This document shows, one piece after another, positions 1 through 7,627 of a DNA stretch of 64,000 nt. The first letter of the stretch is position 1; each line of letters begins with the position of its first letter. The DNA is from JBBQVZ01 sp963695975 (GTDB lineage: Bacteria > Actinomycetota > UBA4738 > HRBIN12): the NCBI GenBank assembly GCA_963695975.1, contig CAVOIB010000004.1, positions 149,586-213,585 of the forward strand, read 5' to 3'. The notes beneath the pieces were generated by a model. That model made no database searches. It saw nothing but the letters and a program-made list of their open reading frames with translations, and was not told the DNA's origin. Made by a program: the position numbers and the translations under genes.

Positions 1-150
1 CGATCGGGCGACCTCATCTCCATCACCATGACCGTCGCGGGCGACGAGCTCGCGTTCAGCACCTGCCACCTCTGCGAAGCGAAGTGGTGGTACAAGGATG
101 GGAAGCAGGTCCCCCTGCAGTCGGTGATCGGTCTCGTCGTCCAGCAGTAA
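1..150 (+). CDS. C-terminal fragment of a small protein with a CxxC pair
   Basis: The reading frame is open from the first base of the window and stops with TAA at 148-150, giving the last 49 residues of a protein whose start lies upstream. It contains CHLC followed by a W-W and then a DGK..PLQSVIGLV tail. Short actinobacterial proteins near phosphomannomutase genes often have such a Cys pair, which may bind zinc, but I cannot name the family. The phosphohexomutase gene follows after 39 bases in the same direction, so the two may be cotranscribed. The frame is well supported by codon use; the function is unknown. Confidence 0.6.
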   Translation, partial: RSGDLISITMTVAGDELAFSTCHLCEAKWWYKDGKQVPLQSVIGLVVQQ

Positions 151-189
151 CCCCCCGGCGGCCTGACGGTCGGCCGCCTCCTTCGTAGG

Positions 190-1542
190 ATGCGGCTCGT
201 GACCGCCGCCGACCTCGATCGCGTCTTCAAGGCGTACGACGTGCGTGGGGTCGTGCCGGACGAGCTCGACGAGGACCTCGTTCGACGGATCGGCGCCGCG
301 TTCGCATCGTGGTCGGGAGCGCCGAGGATCGCGGTCGGCCGTGACTGCCGTCTGTCCTCGCCGTCACTGGCGGAGGCGCTCGCGAAAGGTATGACCGCAC
401 AGGGCGCCGATGTGGTGGACCTCGGTCTCGCATCGACCGACCTCTTGTACTTCGCCTCCGGCTCACTCGATCTCCCCGGTGTGATGATCACGGCGAGCCA
501 CAACCCGAAGCAGTACAACGGCCTGAAGTTCTGCCTGAGCGGAGCGAGGCCGGTCGGCGAGGAGACCGGTCTTCGGGCCATCCGGGCGCTCGTCGAAGGC
601 GAGATCCCCGACGCTCCCTCCGAAGGCTCGGTCGAGGACCGCGAACTGTTGCCGGCCTACGTCGACCACGTCCTGTCGTTCGTGGACCCGGCACGGATCC
701 GTCCGCTCACGATCGTCATCGACACCGCGAACGGCATGGGGGGGTTGGTAGCGCCGGCGGTGCTCGGAAGGCTGCCGGTCACGCTGCACCACCTGTATCC
801 GGAGCTCGACGGCACGTTCCCGAACCATCCGGCCGACCCGATCGATCCCGAGAACCAGCGTGACCTCCGGGCAGCGGTGCTCGAACACGGCGCCGACATC
901 GGCCTCGCGTTCGACGGAGATGCGGATCGCGTCTTCCTGATCGACGAACGTGCCGAAGACGTGAGCGGCTCGCTCGTGACGGCGCTCGTCGCCAAGTCGA
1001 TGCTCGAGCGGGAGCCGGGGGCGACGATCATCTACAACCTGATCTGCTCGTGGACGGTCCCGGAGGTCATCCGGGAGAACGGCGGCGTGGGGCTCCGGAC
1101 GAGGGTCGGGCACTCGTTCATCAAGCAGACGATGGCCGAGTCGGGCGCGATCTTCGGCGGGGAGCATTCGGGCCATTACTACTTCCGGGAGAACTATCGA
1201 GCGGACTCGGGGTTGATCGCCGGGGTGATCGCACTCGCGTGCCTGTCCGACGCTGGCGTGCCGCTCTCGGAGCTCCTCGCGCCGTTCCGCCGCTACGTCG
1301 ACTCCGGTGAGATCAACTCGGTCGTCACGGATCAGCAGGCGAAGATCGACGAGATCGCCACGGCGCTCGCCGAGGGACGCCAGGACCGCCTGGACGGCCT
1401 CACGGTAGAGTTCGACGATTGGTGGTGCAACGTGCGGCCGTCGAACACGGAGCCGTTGTTGCGCCTGAACGTCGAGGCTCGGACCGAGGAGCTGCTCGCA
1501 GAGAAGACGGCGATGGTCCTCGGGCTGATCGAAGGAGCGTGA
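190..1542 (+). CDS. manB: Phosphomannomutase/phosphoglucomutase
   Basis: This 450-residue alpha-D-phosphohexomutase interconverts hexose 6-phosphate and 1-phosphate, feeding GDP-mannose or UDP-glucose precursors for cell-envelope glycans. All four family signatures are present: KAYDVRG at the N-terminus, the phosphoserine loop TASHNP (101-106, Ser103), the metal loop DGDADR (242-247), the sugar-binding GEHSGHY (324-330) and the phosphate-binding RPSNTEP (416-422). Length is normal for the family. The ATG at 190 is preceded by a weak TAGG; GTG at 199 is an alternative start. It stops five bases before a Trm112-like gene, heading a compact operon with the SIS isomerase that supplies its hexose phosphate substrate. 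Whether it prefers mannose or glucose cannot be read from the sequence. Confidence 0.93.
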   Translation: MRLVTAADLDRVFKAYDVRGVVPDELDEDLVRRIGAAFASWSGAPRIAVGRDCRLSSPSLAEALAKGMTAQGADVVDLGLASTDLLYFASGSLDLPGVMITASHNPKQYNGLKFCLSGARPVGEETGLRAIRALVEGEIPDAPSEGSVEDRELLPAYVDHVLSFVDPARIRPLTIVIDTANGMGGLVAPAVLGRLPVTLHHLYPELDGTFPNHPADPIDPENQRDLRAAVLEHGADIGLAFDGDADRVFLIDERAEDVSGSLVTALVAKSMLEREPGATIIYNLICSWTVPEVIRENGGVGLRTRVGHSFIKQTMAESGAIFGGEHSGHYYFRENYRADSGLIAGVIALACLSDAGVPLSELLAPFRRYVDSGEINSVVTDQQAKIDEIATALAEGRQDRLDGLTVEFDDWWCNVRPSNTEPLLRLNVEARTEELLAEKTAMVLGLIEGA

Positions 1543-1547
1543 GACCG

Positions 1548-1727
1548 ATGGCTGTCGATGCAGAACTGCTCGAGATCCTGGTGTGTCCGAACGACCGAGG
1601 CGACGTGGATTACGTCGAGGAGCAGCAGGTGATCGTCTGCCGCACATGCGGGTACCGCTACCCCGTCCGCGACGACATCCCGGTGATGCTGATCGACGAA
1701 GCGGAGAAGCCCGGAGCCGGCAGGTGA
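1548..1727 (+). CDS. Trm112-like zinc-ribbon protein
   Basis: This is a 59-residue protein of the Trm112/UPF0434 type. The pattern LLEILVCPND, then VCRTCGYRYPV, then DDIPVML is characteristic. In eukaryotes Trm112 is an activator subunit of methyltransferases; the role of the bacterial small forms is less clear. The ATG at 1548 lies five bases after the mutase stop, and the gene ends in a GTGA overlap with the next gene, so the three are very probably translated from one mRNA. The same order (mutase, Trm112-like, SIS isomerase) is common in actinomycetes. Confidence 0.85.
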   Translation: MAVDAELLEILVCPNDRGDVDYVEEQQVIVCRTCGYRYPVRDDIPVMLIDEAEKPGAGR

Positions 1728-2782
1728 CGGATCTCGACGACCCGCAGGCCCTTCGCCTCGCGGATCCACAGGACATGCTGGACGCGGTCCTTGGACTCCC
1801 TCGGGACTGCCGAGCCGCCTACGATTCCGCCCGCCTCGCCGTGGGGCTGCCGTCGGCCAGCGACGTCGCATCGGTCAGTTTCTGCGGCATGGGCGGATCC
1901 GCTGTATCCGGCGACCTGGTGCGTTCCGTCTTCATCGAGCGCCTCGGCGTCCCCGTGGAAGTGAACCGTTCTCCGGTGCTCCCCGAGCACTGCGGTTCAC
2001 GGTCCCTCGTCGTCTGCTCGTCGTACTCGGGGAACACGGCGGAGACGCTGTCGTCGTTCCGCACGGCCCTCGGTCGCGGTTGCCGCGTGTTGGTCGTGAC
2101 CTCGGGTGGAACGATCGCGGGCGAGGCAGAGGAGGCGGGGGTCGCGGTCGTCCGTGTCCCCGCCGGGTACCAGCCGCGGGCCGCGCTGGGGCACCTGGGG
2201 TTCGCGGCGCTCGGGGCGCTGGAGACCATGGGGCTGTTGCCCGCCCTCGCCGACGATGTGTCCGAGGCCGTGGCCGAGATCGACGCGGTCTTGTCGACGG
2301 TCGGTCCCGACGTCGCGGCCGACGGCAACCCGGCGAAGACCCTCGCCGTACGGATCGGCGATCGCTTCCCCGTGATCTGGGGTGCGGATGGGATCGGGTC
2401 CGTCGCGGCCGCACGCTGGAAGACGCAGATGAACGAGAACGCGAAGCGCCCGGCGTTCTGGTCCTCGATGTCCGAGCTGGACCACAACGAGGTCGTGGGC
2501 TGGGCCCAGCCGTTCGGCGAACGGTTCGTCGTGATCGGACTGCGTCACGACGGAGAGCATCGGGAACTCGGACCGCGCTTCCCGCTGTCGTTCGACATCG
2601 CGCGCTTCGCAGGCGCCGAGGTCGAGGAGGTGCAGGCGCGTGGGACGTCCACGCTGGCTCGGCTGATGACGCTGATCGCGATGGGTGACGCCACCAGCGT
2701 GTACCTGGCGCTCGCGAACGGTGTGGATCCCACACCCGTCCCGGTGATCGAGCGGTTGAAGGCCGCGCTCGCGGGATCGTGA
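1724..2782 (+). CDS. SIS-domain phosphoglucose/phosphomannose isomerase
   Basis: This 352-residue protein has two SIS sugar-isomerase lobes. GMGGSA (55-60) and SSYSGNTAET (99-108) are the sugar-phosphate loops, and the C-terminal half has the ELDHNEVVGW helix typical of bifunctional phosphoglucose/phosphomannose isomerases. It would convert fructose 6-phosphate to glucose or mannose 6-phosphate in the cytoplasm, supplying the upstream phosphohexomutase. I place the start at GTG 1724, which overlaps the Trm112-like stop as GTGA; a longer open frame upstream in this phase has no family similarity. Actinomycetes often carry this protein as a divergent homologue whose activity has not always been shown, so the reaction is inferred from family. 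Confidence 0.85.
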   Translation: MTDLDDPQALRLADPQDMLDAVLGLPRDCRAAYDSARLAVGLPSASDVASVSFCGMGGSAVSGDLVRSVFIERLGVPVEVNRSPVLPEHCGSRSLVVCSSYSGNTAETLSSFRTALGRGCRVLVVTSGGTIAGEAEEAGVAVVRVPAGYQPRAALGHLGFAALGALETMGLLPALADDVSEAVAEIDAVLSTVGPDVAADGNPAKTLAVRIGDRFPVIWGADGIGSVAAARWKTQMNENAKRPAFWSSMSELDHNEVVGWAQPFGERFVVIGLRHDGEHRELGPRFPLSFDIARFAGAEVEEVQARGTSTLARLMTLIAMGDATSVYLALANGVDPTPVPVIERLKAALAGS

Positions 2783-2786
2783 CGTC

Positions 2787-3644
2787 GTGAGCTCATCCGT
2801 CCAGCTGCCAGGCCCCGGCGACGACCTGCCGCAGCAGGGCGCACGAGTCGTGCGTGCCGTCTCGGACCTCGTCCCCCGTGTCGGCCTGGTCCTCGGGTCG
2901 GGGCTGGGTCCCGCGATCGACGACGCGTTCGAGCAGGATGCCTCGTTCGCGTTCACGGACCTTCCCGGGTTCCCGGCTCCGGGGGTTCCCGGTCACGCGG
3001 GGAGGTTGGTTCTCGGCCGCATCGCGGGCGTCCCCGTGGCCGCCTTCTCTGGCCGTGTGCACTTCTACGAGGGTCACGGTATGGACGTGCCGGCGCTATT
3101 GCCGCGACTGGCCCGGGAGCTTGGCGCCACGACGATGGTCCTCACCGCGGCGGCCGGCGGGGTGGATCCCGGTCTCGCCGCCGGCACCGTGGCCGTGCTC
3201 ACCGATCACCTGAACATGATGGGGACCGCGCCTCTGCGCGGCTGGCGCTTCCCCGACGGGATGCCTGCGTTCATCCCCATGGGCGATGCGTACGATGCTG
3301 CCCTTGCCCGCCTCGCGCTTGAGCGTGCCGAAGCCCTCGGCATCGTTGTCGCCCCGGGGGTCTACGCGGCCATGTCGGGCCCGGCCTACGAAACGACCGC
3401 CGAGATCGCGCTGATCTCACGCGCGGGCGCCACCGTCGTGGGCATGTCGGTGGTGCCCGAGGTCTTGCCCGCACGAGCCCTGGCGATGCGCGTACTCGGG
3501 CTCAGCATGGTGACGAACGCGCTCGGGGAGCCCGTCAGCCACGACGAGGTCGTCCGGGTGTCGAACGAGACCGCGAAGGCGGTGGGTAGGCTGCTGGTCG
3601 ACCTGCTGCCGCGCATCGATCAAGGAGCTGATCATGGGATGTGA
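2787..3644 (+). CDS. punA: Purine nucleoside phosphorylase (trimeric type)
   Basis: This 285-residue enzyme cleaves purine (deoxy)nucleosides with phosphate to base and ribose 1-phosphate. It shows GSGLG (37-41), the phosphate-site HFYEGH (92-97), the AAGG turn, GPAYET, MSVVPE and the purine-recognising VTNAL, all signs of the class II (trimeric, guanosine/inosine) PNP. The GTG start sits four bases after the preceding stop. The 3' end overlaps the adenosylhomocysteinase gene by 11 bases. This pairing makes metabolic sense: SAH hydrolysis releases adenosine, and PNP salvages nucleosides derived from it. Confidence 0.92.
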   Translation: MSSSVQLPGPGDDLPQQGARVVRAVSDLVPRVGLVLGSGLGPAIDDAFEQDASFAFTDLPGFPAPGVPGHAGRLVLGRIAGVPVAAFSGRVHFYEGHGMDVPALLPRLARELGATTMVLTAAAGGVDPGLAAGTVAVLTDHLNMMGTAPLRGWRFPDGMPAFIPMGDAYDAALARLALERAEALGIVVAPGVYAAMSGPAYETTAEIALISRAGATVVGMSVVPEVLPARALAMRVLGLSMVTNALGEPVSHDEVVRVSNETAKAVGRLLVDLLPRIDQGADHGM

Positions 3645-4890
3645 TGTGAAGGACATGGGACTCGCATCGAAGGGCCGCGAGCGGATCGAGTGGGCCGCCG
3701 GTGAGATGCCCGTCCTCGCGCTGATCCGGGAACGCTTCGAGAAGGAGCGGCCTCTCGAGGGCATCCGCATCGCGGCGTGCCTGCACGTCACGACCGAGAC
3801 CGCGAACCTGATGGAGACGCTCGCCGCGGGGGGAGCCGACGTGGCGCTCTGCGCCTCCAACCCGCTGTCGACCCAAGACGACGTCGCGGCGGCGCTCTGC
3901 GAGGAGAGCGGCATCGCGACGTTCGCGCTGAAAGGTGAGGACACCGAGACGTTCTTCCGGCATATCAACGAGGTCCTGGACACGCACCCGCAGATCACGA
4001 TGGATGACGGCGCGGACATGGTGAGCGTGCTGCACAAGGAGCGCCCCGATCAGATCGCCGAGATCATCGGAGGCACCGAGGAGACCACCACGGGCGTGAT
4101 CCGCCTGCGGGCGATGGCGGCCGACGGCGCGTTGAAGTACGCGATCGTCTCGGTGAACGACGCCGACACGAAGCACCTGTTCGACAACCGGTTCGGCACC
4201 GGTCAGTCGACGATCGACGCGATCATGCGCGCGACGAACCGGTTGCTCGCCGGGCGGACGATCGTCGTCTGCGGGTACGGCATGTGCGGGCGCGGCGTCG
4301 CCTCGCGCGCGCGCGGGATGGGCGCGCACGTCGTGGTTACCGAGGTCGATCCGACGAACGCGCTCGAGGCCGTCATGGAGGGCTACCGCGTCATGCCGAT
4401 CTACGAGGCGGCGCGGATCGGCGACGTGTTCGTCACGGTGACGGGTGATACGAGCGTGATCCGCCGCGAGCACATGGAGCTGATGAAGGACGGTGCGATC
4501 CTCGCGAACTCGGGCCACTTCGACGTGGAGATCGACAAGTCGGCGCTCGCTGAGCTCGCGGTCGGCACGCGCCGGATCCGGGAGTTCGTCGACGAGTACA
4601 CGATGGAAGATGGGCGACGGCTCCATCTGCTTGGTGAAGGGCGGTTGGTGAACCTCGCCGCAGCCGAGGGCCACCCGGCGGCCGTGATGGACATGTCGTT
4701 CGCGAACCAGGCGCTCGCGGTGGAATGGGTCGTGAAGGAGGCGGGGAAGCTCGGCCAGGAGGTCTATCCGGTGCCGGTCGACATCGACAAGGAGGTCGCG
4801 CGCTTGAAGCTGCACGCGATGGGCGTGCAGATCGACACGCTGACCGCCGAGCAGGACTCCTACCTGCACTCGTGGCAGCAAGGAACCTGA
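3634..4890 (+). CDS. ahcY: Adenosylhomocysteinase (SAH hydrolase)
   Basis: This 418-residue NAD-dependent enzyme splits S-adenosylhomocysteine to adenosine and homocysteine, relieving product inhibition of methyltransferases. The NAD-binding GYGMCGRG lies near residues 213-220; the substrate-site CLHVTTET and the NSGHFDVEID segment are also seen. At 418 residues it is the short form lacking the insertion found in proteobacterial and eukaryotic enzymes. The C-terminus ends in a non-canonical SWQQGT rather than the usual KPxxYRY, as in many archaeal and thermophile forms. The start is fixed by AAGGAG six bases upstream of ATG 3634, inside the PNP gene. Several SAM methyltransferases occur in this window. 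Confidence 0.94.
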   Translation: MGCDVKDMGLASKGRERIEWAAGEMPVLALIRERFEKERPLEGIRIAACLHVTTETANLMETLAAGGADVALCASNPLSTQDDVAAALCEESGIATFALKGEDTETFFRHINEVLDTHPQITMDDGADMVSVLHKERPDQIAEIIGGTEETTTGVIRLRAMAADGALKYAIVSVNDADTKHLFDNRFGTGQSTIDAIMRATNRLLAGRTIVVCGYGMCGRGVASRARGMGAHVVVTEVDPTNALEAVMEGYRVMPIYEAARIGDVFVTVTGDTSVIRREHMELMKDGAILANSGHFDVEIDKSALAELAVGTRRIREFVDEYTMEDGRRLHLLGEGRLVNLAAAEGHPAAVMDMSFANQALAVEWVVKEAGKLGQEVYPVPVDIDKEVARLKLHAMGVQIDTLTAEQDSYLHSWQQGT

Positions 4891-4904
4891 GCGAAGGCGG
4901 ACCG

Positions 4905-5540
4905 ATGGACGAACAGGTCTCGATCCGGGCGAGCTTCGAGCGGTTCCCCGCCACGGTGAAAGGGGCGTTCGTGCTGCGAGGCGCGGACCGCAACCCGCAT
5001 CAGGTGCGGATCGAGGCCGCACGTGTCCGCGAGGTGTCGGGCCGCTCGGACCAATCGATCGACCTCGAGGCCGTGACGCTCGACGTAGCCCCCAACCTCG
5101 ACCTCTTCGTCCCCTTCGAGTTCCCGATCACCGAGCTCACGGCGGGGTGGTACGGCCTCGAATGCGATGTGGCGATCGACGGGGTGGCGGAGTGCGTTCG
5201 CCCGCCGAAACGGTTCGCGGTCCCGTGGCCGCGCGCGTCCGTGAGACGCGGGAACGTCAACGTGAACAAGGCCGCGCAGGTGGACGGCGGCCCGAAGGTC
5301 CGGGTCGAGCAGGTGGAGTGCGGCGGCGAAACCATCCGCGTGTCGTACACGGCGGCGCCGCCCGAGCCCGCGGTGCTGCGCTTCGTGGCGGACGACGCCG
5401 TCGTCCCCCTCCTGGACAGTGAGTTCGACGAAGAGAGCGGGCACGGCCGCGTCACCGCGTACCCGTTGTTGCGGACCCAATCGCGGCTGGCGATCGAGAT
5501 CCGTGGGGCACCCGCGCCCATCGAGGTTCGCCTTCCGTAG
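4905..5540 (+). CDS. Conserved hypothetical protein
   Basis: This is a 211-residue soluble protein with no signal peptide or membrane segment and no motif I recognise. The sequence alternates beta-strand-like stretches (FVPFEFPITELTAGWYGLE near 67-85, then VEQVECGGETIRVSYTAAPP), suggesting one or two beta-sandwich domains. The ATG at 4905 follows the SAH hydrolase stop by 14 bases with GAAGG upstream, so it probably belongs to the same transcript. The coding frame is supported by strong third-position GC. The function is unknown. Confidence 0.7.
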   Translation: MDEQVSIRASFERFPATVKGAFVLRGADRNPHQVRIEAARVREVSGRSDQSIDLEAVTLDVAPNLDLFVPFEFPITELTAGWYGLECDVAIDGVAECVRPPKRFAVPWPRASVRRGNVNVNKAAQVDGGPKVRVEQVECGGETIRVSYTAAPPEPAVLRFVADDAVVPLLDSEFDEESGHGRVTAYPLLRTQSRLAIEIRGAPAPIEVRLP

Positions 5541-5580
5541 CCGCCGCGGGCATGTCGGTGGCGTGCGCTAGCGTCAGAGC

Positions 5581-6318
5581 GTGCTCGTCGCCCGAGCGCT
5601 CGACGTCGTCTTCCCGGCATGCTGCGCTGGATGCCGGCACGGCCCGTGGCCCTTCTGCGATGCGTGTCTCGGAGAGTTGATCGCCCTCGAACCGCCGTGG
5701 TGCGAGCGATGCGGGCGGCCAGGAACGTCGGCCATCACATGGTGCACGGATTGTCCACCCGATCCCGTCGCGGGCGCGCGCGCACCGTTCCTCTACGCCG
5801 GGCCCGCACGGCGGGCGATCCACCGGCTGAAGTTCTCCGGATGGCGCCACGTCGCGGACGCGCTGGCGCGCGCGATGGTGGAGGTGGGGCCGGCCGATGC
5901 CGATGCCGTGACGTGGGTGCCGCTCGCCCGGCGGCGGCTCGCGGAGCGCGGCTACGACCAGGCGCACGCGCTCGCGCGGGCGGTCGCCGCCCGGCTGCGC
6001 CTGCCGTTGGTCCGATGCACCCGCCGGGTGATCGCGACCGAACCTCAGGCACGGCGATCCGGCGGGGAGCGGCGGATGGCCATGGCGGGGGCGTTCGCCC
6101 CCCGGCGGGAGGCGCCGCCCGGCAGGATCCTCCTGGTCGACGACGTCTTGACGACGGGCGCCACGGCCGCCGCGTGCGCCCGGGCGGTGCTCGAAGCGGG
6201 CGGAGGGGAGGTGATCGTGCTCACGGCGGCGCGTGCGTTCGCCCGGCAGGAAGGCCGCCGATATACTCGATCGGGCTCTCAACCGGGTCTGTGGTTGCCC
6301 GGGGACATCCCCCGGTAG
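5581..6318 (+). CDS. comF: ComF family phosphoribosyltransferase-like protein
   Basis: This 245-residue protein has an N-terminal zinc ribbon built from cysteine pairs (CCAGC, CDAC, CERC, CTDC within residues 14-58), then a type I phosphoribosyltransferase fold with the PRPP loop RILLVDDVLTTGATA (182-196). ComF/GntX proteins are linked to DNA uptake in competent bacteria, but in most actinomycetes their role is untested. The GTG start is at 5581. The last 20 or so residues run past the usual family end and overlap a promoter and the 5' part of a structured RNA, so that tail is probably under RNA rather than protein constraint. Confidence 0.88.
   Translation: MLVARALDVVFPACCAGCRHGPWPFCDACLGELIALEPPWCERCGRPGTSAITWCTDCPPDPVAGARAPFLYAGPARRAIHRLKFSGWRHVADALARAMVEVGPADADAVTWVPLARRRLAERGYDQAHALARAVAARLRLPLVRCTRRVIATEPQARRSGGERRMAMAGAFAPRREAPPGRILLVDDVLTTGATAAACARAVLEAGGGEVIVLTAARAFARQEGRRYTRSGSQPGLWLPGDIPR
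6238..6267 (+). promoter_or_regulatory. Promoter inside the comF 3' end, driving the hpf leader RNA
   Basis: A perfect -10 box TATACT lies at 6262-6267, with a TTCGCC -35-like element at 6238-6243 and an 18-base spacer. The expected transcription start is near 6273-6276, at the first base of the structured segment before hpf. A TATACT hexamer is conspicuous in DNA this GC-rich. The -35 match is weak, so the -10 carries most of the weight. Confidence 0.5.
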
Positions 6319-6530
6319 TCGACGCCAGCCGCGGGCGAAACGACCCACGTAAGGCGACCATTGGTCGGCCGAGCATGGCGCGGTTTAGATGTAAGTCCTG
6401 CCTCGGGTCGGGCGACCGAACCGGGAGAAGGTGCTAAGTCGTCCCTCGCGGACGACGATCCCCTCGGCAGGCGGGTGTGGGGGCAAAGACCAGGTCAGCC
6501 GGGAGGGAGCCCATCCGGAGTACGGGAAGA
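6273..6530 (+). ncRNA. Structured RNA upstream of hpf, raiA-motif candidate
   Basis: The stretch between the comF PRPP domain and hpf folds into many strong helices readable by eye. Examples are CCGGGG/CCCCGG (6299-6304 with 6310-6315), CGACC/GGTCG (6355-6359 with 6363-6367), GGTC/GACC (6406-6409 with 6414-6417), GTCGTCC/GGACGAC (6438-6444 with 6450-6456), and a closing helix CCTGCC/GGCAGG (6397-6402 with 6466-6471) that encloses the previous two. Unpaired purine-rich joints (GTTTAGATGTAAG, GTGCTAAG, GGCAAAGACC) look conserved rather than random. The raiA-motif RNA, found by comparative genomics in Firmicutes and Actinobacteria, occupies just this place upstream of raiA/hpf genes. The assignment rests on position and structure, not on a covariance search. 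Ends are approximate. Confidence 0.6.
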
Positions 6531-6542
6531 GACGGAGGCGCG

Positions 6543-6914
6543 ATGGATCTGCTGTTCACGGGCCGAGGCTTCGAGATCACGGACGACGTCCGGGGAACGG
6601 CTGAGCACAAGCTCGCGCGTCTCGCTCGGTTGGAGCCACGGGTCACGAGGGTCGATCTGGAGTTCATCGCAGAGCATCATCCGCGCCTGGACGGCACCGT
6701 CCACGTCGAGGCGGCGTTCCACGTTCCTCGCAAGACGTTCCGTGCCCAAGCCGAGGCGGAAGACGCGCCAACGGCGCTCGACAAGCTCGCCGGGCGATTG
6801 GAGCGACAGATCCGCGACTACCACGGACGCCGAAAGGCGCGCCAGGCGCGGAAGGCTGATGCACTAGAATCCGCTCGCCCGTCCCCTGAACGTGCCGATA
6901 CACCGGGGGAGTAG
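6543..6914 (+). CDS. hpf: Ribosome hibernation promoting factor, short form
   Basis: This 123-residue HPF/RaiA/YfiA-type protein starts MDLLFTGRGFEITDDVR, with the beta-alpha-beta-beta-beta-alpha core ending in KLAGRLERQIRDYHGRRK. The family binds the decoding region of the 30S subunit and idles ribosomes in stationary phase or stress. It has the N-terminal domain plus a short tail and lacks the C-terminal dimerisation domain of long HPF, so by itself it would not be expected to pair 70S particles in the long-HPF manner. GGAGG lies four bases before ATG 6543. It is preceded by a structured leader RNA with its own promoter and followed by a NarL-type regulator. Confidence 0.88.
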   Translation: MDLLFTGRGFEITDDVRGTAEHKLARLARLEPRVTRVDLEFIAEHHPRLDGTVHVEAAFHVPRKTFRAQAEAEDAPTALDKLAGRLERQIRDYHGRRKARQARKADALESARPSPERADTPGE

Positions 6915-6933
6915 GCCAGGATCGGGGGAGCAA

Positions 6934-7620
6934 ATGGGCAAGGACGAAGAAGGTTCCGGCGAACGGCTCCGCGTGATGGTGGTGGACGACCACGCCTTGT
7001 TCCGGCGTGGCCTCGAGATGGTGCTCCAGGGTGAACCTGACCTGGAGCTCGTCGGCGAGGCGTCGGACGGCGCCGAGGCGGTCGACAAGGCGCAGGAGAT
7101 GATGCCCGACGTCGTGCTGATGGACGTGCGGATGCCGAAGCGGTCGGGGATCGAGGCCGCCGGTCAGATCAAGGACCTGCTGCCCCACGTCAAGATCCTC
7201 ATGCTCACGATCAGCGATGAAGAGGCCGATCTCTACGACGCGATCAAGGCGGGCGCCTCGGGGTACCTGCTCAAGGAGATCCCGATCGAAGAGGTGGCCG
7301 ATGCGATCCGCTCGGTATGGGCGGGCCAATCGCGGATCTCACCGTCGATGGCCTCCAAGCTCCTGACCGAGTTCGCCGCGATGTCGAAGGCCTCCGAGGA
7401 GCGGCCGCAGATGCCGGCGCCCCGGCTGACTGACCGTGAGATGGAGGTCCTCCGATTGGTCGCGCAAGGGCTCAACAACCGCGACATCGCCAAGGAGCTG
7501 TTCATCTCCGAGAACACGGTGAAGAACCACATCCGCAACATCTTGGAGAAGCTGCATCTGCACTCGCGCATGGAGGCGGTCGTCTATGCCGTCCGCGAGA
7601 AGATGATCGAGATCAGCTGA
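6934..7620 (+). CDS. NarL/FixJ-type response regulator
   Basis: This 228-residue two-domain regulator has a receiver domain with the acidic pair VVDDH (16-20), phosphoacceptor Asp64 in LMDVRMP and the conserved Lys114 in YLLKE. It is followed by a LuxR-type helix-turn-helix (LTDREMEVLRLVAQGLNNRDIA ... SENTVKNHIRNILEKL) at about 165-225. All activation residues are present. No sensor kinase is adjacent, so it is an orphan by position. I start it at ATG 6934 (GGGGGAG just upstream) rather than an in-frame ATG at 6892 that would overlap hpf. Its place between hpf and acetolactate synthase suggests a growth-phase or stress role, but that is inference. Confidence 0.87.
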   Translation: MGKDEEGSGERLRVMVVDDHALFRRGLEMVLQGEPDLELVGEASDGAEAVDKAQEMMPDVVLMDVRMPKRSGIEAAGQIKDLLPHVKILMLTISDEEADLYDAIKAGASGYLLKEIPIEEVADAIRSVWAGQSRISPSMASKLLTEFAAMSKASEERPQMPAPRLTDREMEVLRLVAQGLNNRDIAKELFISENTVKNHIRNILEKLHLHSRMEAVVYAVREKMIEIS

Positions 7621-7627
7621 GGGCACG

